This document shows positions 38,181 through 47,243 of a stretch of DNA of 64,000 nucleotides, piece after piece (position 1 is the stretch's first letter; each line of letters starts with the position of its first letter). The position numbers and the translations under genes are program-made. Origin of the DNA: Phocaeicola intestinalis (lineage in GTDB: Bacteria > Bacteroidota > Bacteroidia > Bacteroidales > Bacteroidaceae); the NCBI RefSeq assembly GCF_014837065.1, contig NZ_JACSPP010000006.1, positions 52,501 to 116,500 on the forward strand. The letters run 5' to 3'. The notes under the pieces are model-generated. The model was not told the DNA's origin and ran no database searches. It worked only from the letters and a program-made list of their open reading frames with translations.

Positions 38181-38894
38181 ATGAAAGCAAAAGTATTGAA
38201 ATACAAGTTTGACGGCAACACCATCGTTGCCCCATACATGGAACTTGAGCCGTATGCGGAGAATGTATTCATCTCGCTGGCAAGAAAAAACGAATACGGA
38301 AACGAAAGTGAAGACAGTTTCCATATAATCTGCAAGATAGGTGATGTCCATTTTTCCTGTGGACAGTATTCACGCAGAATACTTGACAAGGAGGGGCACC
38401 GGGAAGAAGCGGCGACCTATTGCAAGAACTGGATTGAAAACACCCTGAAGGATGTAGAGGATGGAAAAATCATTCCCCTCTTGTCTGTCCATGTATTCAA
38501 TGCACTCGGTCTTGACTCCACCCCTTTGGTACAGGCCCGTGAGGAATATGCAAAAAAGCAGGAAGAAAAGCGACTGGAACGGAAAAGAAAAGAAGAACTG
38601 GAAAGAAAGGAGAAAGAAACCCGATGGCAACAGTTGCTTGACGAGAACAAGCGGAAATTCCTGGACGGTGAGAAAATAACGGCAGAAATGTTTCTTGAAA
38701 TTACCGGAAGGGACGGCTTTGACATCCATATCAGAACCAAAGGGACATTCAACAGGCATGTGACAGCAATCGACAGGAACGGAACCGTCAGTTTCCGAAA
38801 ATACAAAGGCCGCCGTACTCCCGACTTTACCGGGTGCCATAAGGCTGTGGCAGACTATCTTGCATTTCTTGCCGGAAATGAAATCAGAAAATAA
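38181..38894 (+). CDS. Hypothetical protein with central coiled coil
   Basis: 237 residues from the ATG at 38181. A highly charged coiled coil lies in the middle (EKRLERKRKEELERKEKE, about residues 128-155). N- and C-terminal parts are globular and not recognised. Last gene of the rightward operon, directly before a strong terminator. Confidence 0.55.
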   Translation: MKAKVLKYKFDGNTIVAPYMELEPYAENVFISLARKNEYGNESEDSFHIICKIGDVHFSCGQYSRRILDKEGHREEAATYCKNWIENTLKDVEDGKIIPLLSVHVFNALGLDSTPLVQAREEYAKKQEEKRLERKRKEELERKEKETRWQQLLDENKRKFLDGEKITAEMFLEITGRDGFDIHIRTKGTFNRHVTAIDRNGTVSFRKYKGRRTPDFTGCHKAVADYLAFLAGNEIRK

Positions 38895-38901
38895 GATCCA
38901 A

Positions 38902-38936
38902 AGCGGTAACAGCTCTCCTATGCAACTGTTACCGCT
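38902..38936. terminator. Bidirectional terminator
   Basis: AGCGGTAACAG (38902-38912) pairs perfectly with CTGTTACCGCT (38926-38936). It lies between two converging genes; T-runs are weak on both sides. Confidence 0.75.
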
Positions 38937-38948
38937 ATTATCTGAATT

Positions 38949-39293
38949 TTACAGCTTTCTGTTCAGTACCATCGCCAAGGGATATATAAACTGGTTATAG
39001 ACCTTGAGCTTCTTCAGATCCAGCACATACCCTGCATAGGGATTGGTACAATCCGAATAGAAAAACACATCGGTAAAACCCGCATGTTCCTTTATGATTT
39101 CTCCTTCCAAGGGAATCTCGTCCACATCAAACTCTTCCAGAGGCAGTTCCTCCAGGCGGGCATGTTCCCCATTGCCCAACACATTGAGGTTACGGTTGAA
39201 CAGCACGTATCCCTGCTTACTGTAATCCACACGCATACCATACGGACGCTCCACAAGGAAAGCATCCGCAGCTTTCTTTATATAATCTTCCAT
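38949..39293 (-). CDS. Hypothetical protein, leftward
   Basis: 114 residues; the only leftward gene between rteB and the tra operon. Acidic middle (EELPLEEFDVDEIPLEGE), ending in KVYNQFIYPLAMVLNRKL. Not recognised. Its probable promoter is the TACCTTTG box on the minus strand at 39425-39432, at the edge of structured element copy 3, which would give a leader of about 125 nt. Confidence 0.6.
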   Translation of the reverse strand: MEDYIKKAADAFLVERPYGMRVDYSKQGYVLFNRNLNVLGNGEHARLEELPLEEFDVDEIPLEGEIIKEHAGFTDVFFYSDCTNPYAGYVLDLKKLKVYNQFIYPLAMVLNRKL

Positions 39294-39406
39294 GATTTTT
39301 CAAATTAGGATTTGCAAAAGTACACCATTCCTTTGTCAAAGACGAACAAATCAATGGGTTTCTCACCGACATAGCTGCAAGAAAATACAACGACACACAA
39401 CCTGTA

Positions 39407-39597
39407 TATTTTATTTTCCTCCAGCAAAGGTAGTCCCGTGTCCAACGTACCCGGACAAGGTCAGGCCCCTATGGGGTTGGCTGAAAGAAAATCATCCTCG
39501 CCGGTGGCTGCGGTATTTTCTTTCGCCAAACCTTGCGGGTACGGTCACGGGACAGTCAGGCAGGCGAAAAATAAAAAATACCGGCTCCCGAAGCCGG
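39407..39597 (+). promoter_or_regulatory. Structured ICE element copy 3
   Basis: Stems: TATTTTATTTTC with GAAAAATAAAAAATA (39407/39566, small bulges), GTCCCGTG/CACGGGAC, CGTACCCG/CGGGTACG, CAAGG/CCTTG, GAAAGAAAAT/ATTTTCTTTC. A side hairpin CCCCtatGGGG is present. Invariant AAAATCATCCTCGC. The minus strand has TACCTTTG at 39425-39432. Followed by a CCGGCT...AGCCGG hairpin (39581-39597) and the DUF4120 gene at 39628. Confidence 0.85.
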
Positions 39598-39627
39598 ACG
39601 TGTTTAACAGATAAAATACAATGACTC

Positions 39628-39918
39628 ATGAAAATCCTGAATGAAGAACATTTCCAGAATGTAAAGCGTTACGCCGAATCCATCGGTGACACATCACTCC
39701 AGAACTGTCTGGATAGACTGAAAAAATGGGAGGAGAATCCAGACCATCCAAGCGAAATCTCGCTCTATTATGACCATGCACCGTACTCGTTCGGCTTCAC
39801 GCAACGCTATCCCGACGGAAGCATCGGCATCGTAGGCGGTCTGCTCTATCACGGAATACCGGACCGGTCTTTTGCCGTGACACTTGAACCGTTCCACGGA
39901 TGGCAGATACATACCTGA
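39628..39918 (+). CDS. DUF4120 family protein
   Basis: 96 residues. Shares the patterns HFQNVKRYAESIGDTSLQNC, APYSFGF and PFHGW with the gene at 62932, so the two are paralogues within the same ICE. DUF4120 proteins are small, cytoplasmic and of unknown function. First gene after structured element copy 3; DUF3871 follows. Confidence 0.7.
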   Translation: MKILNEEHFQNVKRYAESIGDTSLQNCLDRLKKWEENPDHPSEISLYYDHAPYSFGFTQRYPDGSIGIVGGLLYHGIPDRSFAVTLEPFHGWQIHT

Positions 39919-39963
39919 AAAAAGATAGACAATCATAGTATTAACTTTATAAAATTCAAGATT

Positions 39964-40887
39964 ATGGAAGCAATGGCAGTATTGGAAAAACAACAGCAGT
40001 TTGATTTTCAGAACAACGGAATCGAAGTAATGAACTTCGAGACTCTCCAGCGTACCTACAAAGAAAATGACATCTACGGCAAGCCTGTCCAGGGCATCTA
40101 TCACTACCAGGTCCTGCAGCGTATGATGGACATCTGCGAGAAGTACAACCTCGATTACGAGGTGGAAGAAATCTTCGCGGCACAGAACAGGAACAAGACA
40201 CAGCCGGGAGTAAGCATTCTCCCGCAGGTGGAACAGACACTTGGTGAAAAAGCAGTGGAAGCGCACATCCTCCGACGCATCTTCGCGACCATCCGGATCA
40301 AGGACTGGGAAACGGACGAGCTGACGACTACGCTGGTCGTCGCCTACCATCAGGACGGCATACAAGCGGCCATAGGCCCGTGCGTGAAGATATGCCATAA
40401 CCAGTGTATCCTATCACCGGAAAGGAGCATCTGCAATTACGGAAAAAACAAGGTGACAACGGAAGGGGTATTCGAAACGGTGGACGGTTGGCTGGCAAAC
40501 TTCGAGGTGAACATGAACGAGGACATCGCAAGGATTCAGCGGCTGAAACGCAGAATTGTCTCCCTGGAGGAAGTGTATATGTATATCGGGCTGCTGACAG
40601 CATTGCGCGTCTCCCATGACAGTTCGGACAGGAACCTGTCATCCTCCGTGGAAACCTACCCGCTGAACCAGAGCCAGATTTCCATCTTCACGGAAGAGGT
40701 GCTGAAACTGGTCCGCGAAAAGGGACAAATCACCGCTTGGGACTTGTATAACGTAGCGACTGAGATATATAAGCCGGGCAGAACGGATTTCCCGGCACTG
40801 ATTCCACAGAATGGGGCAATGGCGGAACTCCTGCTTTCCCGTCTTCCAGCAGAGGTGGAAATACAGGATGCGGTTCTGGTAAGCTGA
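39964..40887 (+). CDS. DUF3871 family protein
   Basis: 307 residues. The stretch SILPQVEQTLGEKAVEAHIL and the conserved Cys pair region (GPCVKICHNQCIL) are typical of DUF3871, which resembles the DUF932 proteins of phages and mobile elements. Expected to be cytoplasmic; function unknown. It lies in the element-3 operon, 45 bp after the DUF4120 gene. Confidence 0.72.
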   Translation: MEAMAVLEKQQQFDFQNNGIEVMNFETLQRTYKENDIYGKPVQGIYHYQVLQRMMDICEKYNLDYEVEEIFAAQNRNKTQPGVSILPQVEQTLGEKAVEAHILRRIFATIRIKDWETDELTTTLVVAYHQDGIQAAIGPCVKICHNQCILSPERSICNYGKNKVTTEGVFETVDGWLANFEVNMNEDIARIQRLKRRIVSLEEVYMYIGLLTALRVSHDSSDRNLSSSVETYPLNQSQISIFTEEVLKLVREKGQITAWDLYNVATEIYKPGRTDFPALIPQNGAMAELLLSRLPAEVEIQDAVLVS

Positions 40888-40954
40888 ACGGCTACAGAAT
40901 GAAATATTCATATTATTTTTGCCGCAAGCAAACCAATGACATATCAACAACCCG

Positions 40955-40986
40955 GACAGGCGTTCATAACCGACGCCTGTCTTTAC
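40955..40986 (+). terminator. Terminator hairpin before the DUF1848 gene
   Basis: GACAGGCGT (40955-40963) pairs with ACGCCTGTC (40973-40981), 9-nt loop, then TTTA. A TATTTTTG box at 40914-40921 upstream could be a -7 promoter element, which would make this hairpin part of a leader. Confidence 0.6.
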
Positions 40987-41003
40987 TATATAATTTTAAC
41001 AAT

Positions 41004-42068
41004 ATGACTTGGAAAAAAGCAAATATCATCATAGACGGCCGAAAGATGGAAGTCCCGGCTCCCGACATCATATCGGCAAGCCGCAGCACGGACATCCCGG
41101 CATTTTATGCGGACTGGTTCTTCCATCGGCTCGAAACCGGCTATTCCGTGTGGAACAACCCGTTCAACGGAAAAAAGAGCTATATCTCTTACCGGAATAC
41201 AAGATTCATAGTGTTCTGGTCGAAAAATCCCAAACCTCTTCTTCCTTATCTGCCGATCCTGAAAGAAAGAGGTATCGGTTGCTATATCCAGTTCACTTTG
41301 AATGATTATGAGGAAGACGGACTGGAAACCGGTGTTCCTCCGCTGACAGAACGTATTGAAACATTCAGGACCCTTTCTGAGATATTGGGTAAAGAAGCCG
41401 TAATATGGCGGTTCGATCCGCTGATACTCACAGACAACATATCCGTGGATACTCTGATTGAAAAGATCGAACGTGTAGGAACGGAGATACACAATTGTAC
41501 GGAAAAGCTGGTTTTCAGTTTTGCAGACATAGACTCGTACAGAAAGGTCAAGGCCAACATGACAGACAGCGGAATCCCGTATCATGAATGGAATAAAGAA
41601 AAAATGGAGGAACTTGCCGGAAAACTGACGGTACTGAACCGTAACAGAGGATGGAATCTGGAGCTGGCTACCTGCGGCGAAAATCTGGATTTTGGCAAAT
41701 ACAGGATATCCCATAACCGCTGCATCGACGGTGACCTGATAGCACGTCTGGCATGGAAAGACAAGGAACTGATGTCTGCATTGGGAGTCACCATACAGGA
41801 AATGCCGTCTCCAGCCTTTTTCGACATGAATGACCTTCCTTACGGTGCTGTGCTTCTACCTGGCAACAAATACTTCGTCAGCAATCACAAAAAGGATCCG
41901 GGACAACGTGCCTCATGCGGATGTATGGCAGCCAAGGATATTGGGGAATACAATACCTGCCCTCATCTCTGCGAATACTGCTATGCAAATTCAAGCAAAA
42001 AATCGGCAATCATGAACTGGGAAATGCACCGGCAGAACCCTATGGCGGAAACGATAACCGGAAAGTAG
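41004..42068 (+). CDS. DUF1848 family protein with C-terminal cysteine cluster
   Basis: 354 residues from the ATG at 41004; an upstream start at 40899 would run through the terminator hairpin. The N-terminus (ISASRSTDIPAFYADWF) and middle (WRFDPLILTD) are diagnostic of DUF1848. The C-terminus holds a cysteine cluster (CGCMAAKDIGEYNTCPHLCE) that probably binds an iron-sulfur centre; DUF1848 proteins are thought to be related to radical-SAM TIM barrels. Substrate unknown. More AT-rich than its neighbours. Ends at a strong shared terminator. Confidence 0.8.
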   Translation: MTWKKANIIIDGRKMEVPAPDIISASRSTDIPAFYADWFFHRLETGYSVWNNPFNGKKSYISYRNTRFIVFWSKNPKPLLPYLPILKERGIGCYIQFTLNDYEEDGLETGVPPLTERIETFRTLSEILGKEAVIWRFDPLILTDNISVDTLIEKIERVGTEIHNCTEKLVFSFADIDSYRKVKANMTDSGIPYHEWNKEKMEELAGKLTVLNRNRGWNLELATCGENLDFGKYRISHNRCIDGDLIARLAWKDKELMSALGVTIQEMPSPAFFDMNDLPYGAVLLPGNKYFVSNHKKDPGQRASCGCMAAKDIGEYNTCPHLCEYCYANSSKKSAIMNWEMHRQNPMAETITGK

Positions 42069-42076
42069 AACAACAG

Positions 42077-42128
42077 ACGAGGAAGAAACTGACAGTCAAA
42101 AGACTGAAAGATTCTTCCTCGTTTTTTT
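42077..42128. terminator. Bidirectional terminator ending cargo and tra operons
   Basis: ACGAGGAAGAA (42077-42087) pairs perfectly with TTCTTCCTCGT (42112-42122), followed by a run of T. It separates the rightward DUF1848 gene from the last gene of the leftward tra operon. Confidence 0.9.
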
Positions 42129-42639
42129 ACTCTTCGAAGAGCAGCATATATTCCACCTTCCTTCTCCGTTCAATGCTCGGCACTACCTTGCCTTTGTAAC
42201 ACCGGAAAGAAACATACTCCTTATAGATATTCCGGTCTCCGGCCTCCAGCTTCTTCAACAATTTGCTTTTGGGCATCTTGCCGTAACCTTTCAGACGGTA
42301 TGCCCCCACATTATAGCTCAAAACAGCGGCAATCAATGAATCACGTCCCAGATAACTGAACATACGGCACAGCTTGCGTAAATCCGCTCTCAGGATTGAA
42401 TCCCCCTGTTCTTTTGTAATGTCATTGGTCAGCCTTTCCCCGGGAAGGACCTTATGCCCGTACCCGACATAAGGCCAGTGTCTTTTTTCTCCATGCCAGC
42501 CCTCGAACCGCTTAATGCACTCAACCGCAAGGCTGAACCTGTCCTGTTTTTCCTTTACCGGATTCTCCGCCCGCAACGGTATGCTCCCGAAGCAGATGAT
42601 GGCGAAAAACGCCGCAAACAAATTTGCTTTTATTCCCAT
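42127..42639 (-). CDS. GH24-type lysozyme, end of tra operon
   Basis: 170 residues from the ATG at 42639; the longer frame runs back into traQ. Signal peptide-like N-terminus (LFAAFFAIICFGSIPLRA). Lysozyme signature CIKRFEGWHG with catalytic Glu46, then YVGYGHKV. It probably opens the peptidoglycan so that the transfer channel can be assembled. Last gene of the tra operon, 13 bp after traQ. Confidence 0.78.
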   Translation of the reverse strand: MGIKANLFAAFFAIICFGSIPLRAENPVKEKQDRFSLAVECIKRFEGWHGEKRHWPYVGYGHKVLPGERLTNDITKEQGDSILRADLRKLCRMFSYLGRDSLIAAVLSYNVGAYRLKGYGKMPKSKLLKKLEAGDRNIYKEYVSFRCYKGKVVPSIERRRKVEYMLLFEE

Positions 42640-42652
42640 AGGCAGGTCAGGT

Positions 42653-43162
42653 TCATTGTGATACGATGACGACAGGCAGTTCCTTGCCGCCGGAAGTAAC
42701 CACGGTATCCTCGTCCTCCGTCTCGTTGTTGAAATCAAAGGTCAGTTGGAAAAGCTGTGCCGGCTCGCTGTTATCCTCAAAATAGATGTCGATACTCTGC
42801 TGGTCTTCACACTCTGAGGTGTAATAAAGACGGAACACCTCCCTGTCCAGAGGATAACGGTCGTTGGGCAGCAGCACCATCCCGTCATCCATGCGCAGTT
42901 TGCCTTCGCCGTCCGGCTGGAAATAGCGGATGGTATAGCGGGCGTCGGAGAACCGTCCTTCCCGTTTCAGTTCACAGCGTATTTCCACGGTCTCGCCTTT
43001 CACGATACGCTTGGGTACAGGCATCGTCTCCACAGTAAAGGGATAGGACTGCTGCACGTCAAGGTCATCGCTGCACGAGGTCAATATACTGAAGGTCATG
43101 CCCATCAGGGCGCATACAAGGGCAAACAGCCCTTTCTTGTTCATAATCGGTTTCATATTCAT
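42653..43162 (-). CDS. traQ: Conjugative transposon protein TraQ (DUF3872)
   Basis: 169 residues. Lipoprotein signal with lipobox LTSC, so anchored in a membrane outside the cytoplasm. Beta-rich (Ig-like) body. Size and place (after traP) match TraQ of CTnDOT. Role in the channel not defined. Confidence 0.8.
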   Translation of the reverse strand: MNMKPIMNKKGLFALVCALMGMTFSILTSCSDDLDVQQSYPFTVETMPVPKRIVKGETVEIRCELKREGRFSDARYTIRYFQPDGEGKLRMDDGMVLLPNDRYPLDREVFRLYYTSECEDQQSIDIYFEDNSEPAQLFQLTFDFNNETEDEDTVVTSGGKELPVVIVSQ

Positions 43163-43188
43163 TTCTTGTTTTAACGGTTTATAAAAAA

Positions 43189-44067
43189 TTACTGTTCAGG
43201 CGGAAAATTGCTTTCCAGATATTCGTTCAGGTCCTTGCATCCGGCATACAGGTCGGAACAGTCGTCAATCCTGTCACCGTAGCGTTTCCGAAGGACGGCC
43301 AGTGTCCTTTTTCCGGCATCGTCATTGTCCAGGTAGCACCGGATCCTCCCGTAATTGTCCAGAAAAGGGAACGAACGTTCAAGCAGGGTCACCGAATTGA
43401 GGACCAGATAATCCTCACCGCGGCTGATGCCGAGTACCTTCCATGAAAGAAAGTCGATAAAGCCCTCAAAAAGGTTGCAGGTAAGCGATCTGTTGCGGAT
43501 GACGGAGATGTCCTTGGGCGGCAGGCACCATTTCATGAACCTGGTCCGCAGCTCATAGCCTCCGCCCATGTTCCTGAAGCCGACGGCGAAATACCGCTTG
43601 CCGTACAGCCAGAACCGTACTTCCTCGCACTCTGCACGGGCAATTTCCGCAGGTATGCCGCGTCCCTTCAGATAGTCGAGCAGGGCATTACAGCGCAAGG
43701 GACCGCAAACCACCTCCTCGAAGCGGGAAGGCTCTTTGCGCTTTTCTGTCCTGACACTTTCCTTTTCTCTTTTCTGTCCGGCATATTCGGGGACTGTTCC
43801 TCCATATACTCCGGCGATGAACCTCGCCTGCGCCATGAAGCCGTCGCTTCCTGAAAGTTCCCCCGCAAGGGTGAAGATGTCGCCTCCATGCCCGGTGCCG
43901 AAGTCATGCCATACGCCCTTACGGGTGTTCACATGGAACGAAGGTGTCCTTTCCTCACGGCACGGGGAGAGATACCAGCATTCGTCGCCATGCCGTCTGA
44001 CCGGCTCCTGTCCCAGACGGGACAGGAATTCCTCAATGGGAATGCCTCTTATCATCTCTATATCCAT
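43189..44067 (-). CDS. traP: TraP, DNA primase-like protein
   Basis: 292 residues. N-terminal CHC2-type zinc-binding region (CWYLSPCREERTPSFHV, then HDFGTGHGGD), C-terminal TOPRIM-like region (IRCYLDNDDAGKRTLAVL). Primases of this kind can make the complementary strand on the transferred DNA. It lies in the tra operon, 6 bp after traO. Confidence 0.83.
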   Translation of the reverse strand: MDIEMIRGIPIEEFLSRLGQEPVRRHGDECWYLSPCREERTPSFHVNTRKGVWHDFGTGHGGDIFTLAGELSGSDGFMAQARFIAGVYGGTVPEYAGQKREKESVRTEKRKEPSRFEEVVCGPLRCNALLDYLKGRGIPAEIARAECEEVRFWLYGKRYFAVGFRNMGGGYELRTRFMKWCLPPKDISVIRNRSLTCNLFEGFIDFLSWKVLGISRGEDYLVLNSVTLLERSFPFLDNYGRIRCYLDNDDAGKRTLAVLRKRYGDRIDDCSDLYAGCKDLNEYLESNFPPEQ

Positions 44068-44073
44068 AGGCGT

Positions 44074-44652
44074 CTAATTGATGATGAAACGGACTCCAAG
44101 CCCGAACTGTGTCGTGAACTTTCCCAGAGAACTGCCCCATAGCACTCGTTCGCGCACATGGGCAAGCAGCACGATACGGTCCGTCACATAGCTTTCCAAC
44201 TCCAGCGTCAGGGCTCCGCCATAGACGAAGGCATCCCGGTAGGAAAGCATGGAACCGTCATACAGAACCTTTTCTCCCCAGTTCAAGGTCTCATATCCCA
44301 CCAGGGCGGAACCGCCAACAGAAAGGAAGAATATCTTCGCCGGGTCGGACAGGAACTTCAAGTAGTAGCCACCCTCCGCAGTAAACTGGGCCCGTGGGAC
44401 GGAAGTCCCGCGATAACCGTAGTTCTTCAGCAGGTATTCCACACCAGCCACCCAATGGTTGGCCCTTTTCGTATATCCCGAAAGGGCAAAGCCCGTGTAC
44501 CAGTCAACCGGTGATTTCAGGTTTCCGGCAAAGCCTCCCCTGAGTTCCACACCCTTCATTCCGGGAAGGTAACGCTGGGCGTATGCCTGCCCCGATGACA
44601 GGGCAAGCGATACGCATACGGCAAAAAGGAACAGATACTTCTTCATGGTCAT
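44074..44652 (-). CDS. traO: Conjugative transposon protein TraO
   Basis: 192 residues with a signal peptide (ALSSGQAYAQ). The remainder is beta-rich and ends in a typical outer membrane C-terminus (FGLGVRFIIN), so it is probably an outer membrane barrel of the transfer apparatus. Its start overlaps the traN stop by 4 bp. Confidence 0.83.
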   Translation of the reverse strand: MTMKKYLFLFAVCVSLALSSGQAYAQRYLPGMKGVELRGGFAGNLKSPVDWYTGFALSGYTKRANHWVAGVEYLLKNYGYRGTSVPRAQFTAEGGYYLKFLSDPAKIFFLSVGGSALVGYETLNWGEKVLYDGSMLSYRDAFVYGGALTLELESYVTDRIVLLAHVRERVLWGSSLGKFTTQFGLGVRFIIN

Positions 44653-45620
44653 TTCACTTTAAGTTCATTGATCACCCTCGCTCTCACGATGTCCTCACTC
44701 TCCACGGTGAAGGTCTGGTGACGGCCTCCGCTCTTCTCGTGCATCTCCACCACCAGCATCTTGTCGGCGGGAATGGTGAACTTGTCAAAGACAAAGACAG
44801 TACGCTCATCCTTCTTTCCGGCGACAGCCGTGGCATAGTTGTAGGCACGCAGTGGAAATATCACCTGCTCTTGGATGGCCGTGCGCTTGAGTACCTTCTT
44901 GTCTACGATCTTGAACGTCACGAAATCCACCTCATAAGGCACGTTCGACGTGTTCTTCACCTGGGTATGGAAATAAAGCAGCCCGTTATGGGTATAGAGT
45001 CCGCGCAGCAGGTACTGGATGCCGAACGCCTTGCTCCCGATATGCTTGATATGACGTCTGTTATCCTTGTGGATGGCCTTGGATATAAGGTGTACCAGCT
45101 TGGGCGACTCGCTGCCGAGTTCCTTCAGGTAGATGTCAAGGGCATTGTTCGGGCGGTTCACCTCGCTGCCGTCATGAACAAAATCGGCCATCTCGATGTT
45201 GAGCAGCAGAGGCTCATCGGCATACTTCACATTGAAGGTGTAGAAACTTCCGCTTTCGGTAATCACCGACATGTTGGTCTCCTCACGGAAGTTCTTTCTG
45301 GTAGCCTTTACCCTGATTACATTCTCTGAACCGTCCGCCTTGCCCGCAATCAGATTCGGAGAACCGAGATCCACGTAACGGACAGCCGAGGGAAAGATGA
45401 TATGGGTCGTCTTGTCATACGTCACTTCCAGACCGTAAGGCGGAATCATCCGATCAAAGGTGAGCTTTCTGGACAGCCCGTGATAGAGGTCGCCGTCCTC
45501 CTGCTGCGGATAGATATCCGCCTTCAGGGTCAAATCATTTACGGCCGTGGTATCAGCCGACTGTGCATGTGCACTTGCAACGCCGCCTGCGAGGGCAAGC
45601 ATCAAAAGAATCTTTTTCAT
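44649..45620 (-). CDS. traN: Conjugative transposon protein TraN (DUF4138)
   Basis: 323 residues with a cleavable signal peptide (GGVASAHAQS). The sequence IIFPSAVRYVDLGSPNLIAG is typical of TraN of Bacteroidetes. TraN is an envelope component comparable in role to VirB9. Overlaps traO by 4 bp. Confidence 0.87.
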   Translation of the reverse strand: MKKILLMLALAGGVASAHAQSADTTAVNDLTLKADIYPQQEDGDLYHGLSRKLTFDRMIPPYGLEVTYDKTTHIIFPSAVRYVDLGSPNLIAGKADGSENVIRVKATRKNFREETNMSVITESGSFYTFNVKYADEPLLLNIEMADFVHDGSEVNRPNNALDIYLKELGSESPKLVHLISKAIHKDNRRHIKHIGSKAFGIQYLLRGLYTHNGLLYFHTQVKNTSNVPYEVDFVTFKIVDKKVLKRTAIQEQVIFPLRAYNYATAVAGKKDERTVFVFDKFTIPADKMLVVEMHEKSGGRHQTFTVESEDIVRARVINELKVK

Positions 45621-45640
45621 GTCTTTACTGTTTTAATGGG

Positions 45641-46933
45641 TTATTGATTGTTGTTCTGATAAAGCATCAGTCCGTAGCCTGATTTGAGGTGTACCTTCTC
45701 CTCGCGCATCTTTTTGGAGATGTACTGCGACACGCCCTGTATGGCCCCTCGTCCAAGCTCGGAGAGAAGCTGGTCACCTGCCGACTGGTTGGTGATGGAG
45801 ATGGTCGTGCCGAGATTCTGTCCCATGTTGGCGGCCACTTCCCTTACCGCATTCGCTTCCGTCGAACCGGGAATGAATATCCCGTCCTGTCCGTCACTGT
45901 CCAGCACGGTCAGTTCCACGGGAATGACATTGCCGTCATATTCGACCTGCAGGATTTCAATGCCAAGCCGCTCGCCCTGGATACGTCCCTCACCGGTCAG
46001 CAGGGTATTGCGGGGAAGCACATATCTTCCCACACGCATGGCCTCCAGCAGCCTGAGACGCACGCTTTGTCCGCTGATAATGGTCTGGTCGCCATGCACG
46101 CAGGCCCGTATGGTATTCCTCGCCATCTGTGTCCCGGCACTGCCCACAGCCGTATGGAAGCCGATATCAGCACCGGAAAGCAGTCTCGCGAACTGTACCG
46201 AATCGGTAAGAGGCTGAGGAAGGGACGACACGACCGGAGAGGACACCAGCCCGACGGGAACGGCTTTCGCCTTCCTCTCCCTTGAGGGACTTTCCGTCTC
46301 CTGACTGTCCGCTGTTCCCGTGCTGCCGCCCGAAGGCATATATTTGGCGGCAAGTTCATAGGACTTCTCCAGCAGAGCCACCTGTTCCTCGTAGCTCGGT
46401 CCGGCCGTCTGCGCTGCGGCAGCCTGTCTGAGCTGTTCCACCTCTGCTTTCAGGGCTTCCTTTTCCGGGTCTTCCTCAGGACTCTCGTAAAAACTGCCGA
46501 GAGTGGCGTTGATGTCGTTGTAGGCCGAGGCTGAAGAGGCGAAGGCTCCCGTCCTGCCGTTTCCTCCTGAATGGTACGCACGGCTTTCATTTTCACTTGC
46601 AATGTCCTGCGCCGGTTCTGTTTCCGGGATATTATCCTGTCTGTGTCCATCGGTCAGGGCGGAGAAGTCGGCCAGCGTACGCTTCTTCTCCTCCTGCCGG
46701 CGAACCATGTCCGCCTGCTCATAGGCAGCCATCTTGTCCGCCTCTATACCCGTACCTTTCGGATCGGGAAGTTCGGCATTGAAGCCTGTCTTCCTTTCCG
46801 CCTCCTGCCTGTCTTTTTCGGACGGGGCGAAAATTAACCACATGCACCCGAGGAACAGCAGGAACATGCCTGTGAAAACCAGATATTTCCTGATTTTCTG
46901 CTTCTGTTTCAATTTTTCTGCATCTGTACTCAT
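45641..46933 (-). CDS. traM: Conjugative transposon protein TraM (VirB10-like)
   Basis: 430 residues from the ATG at 46933. A single membrane helix near the N-terminus (YLVFTGMFLLFLGCMWLIF), a long Ala/Glu-rich periplasmic linker and a C-terminal beta domain (GRYVLPRNTLLTGEGRIQGE). This is the plan of VirB10-type proteins that span the envelope. Confidence 0.87.
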   Translation of the reverse strand: MSTDAEKLKQKQKIRKYLVFTGMFLLFLGCMWLIFAPSEKDRQEAERKTGFNAELPDPKGTGIEADKMAAYEQADMVRRQEEKKRTLADFSALTDGHRQDNIPETEPAQDIASENESRAYHSGGNGRTGAFASSASAYNDINATLGSFYESPEEDPEKEALKAEVEQLRQAAAAQTAGPSYEEQVALLEKSYELAAKYMPSGGSTGTADSQETESPSRERKAKAVPVGLVSSPVVSSLPQPLTDSVQFARLLSGADIGFHTAVGSAGTQMARNTIRACVHGDQTIISGQSVRLRLLEAMRVGRYVLPRNTLLTGEGRIQGERLGIEILQVEYDGNVIPVELTVLDSDGQDGIFIPGSTEANAVREVAANMGQNLGTTISITNQSAGDQLLSELGRGAIQGVSQYISKKMREEKVHLKSGYGLMLYQNNNQ

Positions 46934-46937
46934 AATC

Positions 46938-47231
46938 TTACTTGTTGAACTGGTTAAAAAACTCTTCCATCTCACGGACTTTCATATCGGAGAGGGTATC
47001 CGCAGGCACAAAGTCGGGAACCTCAAGCGGGGTTATCCTGATGATGTCCTGCCGGGCATCCTCCCGTCCGATGTCATAAATCGCACGGAAAATCATGTAG
47101 AAATTCACCAGCGCGAAAAGGGAAACCATCACGATGATGGCGATTGCCCTCTGACGGGGTGTGAGTCTGTCACAAAGGCCGCGCAGCCTGCCCCCGATAC
47201 ATTCCTTGAACTTTACATACATTTTTCTCAT
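46938..47231 (-). CDS. traL: Conjugative transposon protein TraL (DUF3989)
   Basis: 97 residues with one membrane helix (AIAIIVMVSLFALVNFYMIF). Small membrane protein of the tra operon, 4 bp before traM. Exact role unknown. Confidence 0.8.
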   Translation of the reverse strand: MRKMYVKFKECIGGRLRGLCDRLTPRQRAIAIIVMVSLFALVNFYMIFRAIYDIGREDARQDIIRITPLEVPDFVPADTLSDMKVREMEEFFNQFNK

Positions 47232-47243
47232 ACATACATTGTT

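Noticed and set aside
40899..41003. Upstream start for the DUF1848 protein
   Set aside because: It would translate through a stable hairpin and adds residues without DUF1848 character.
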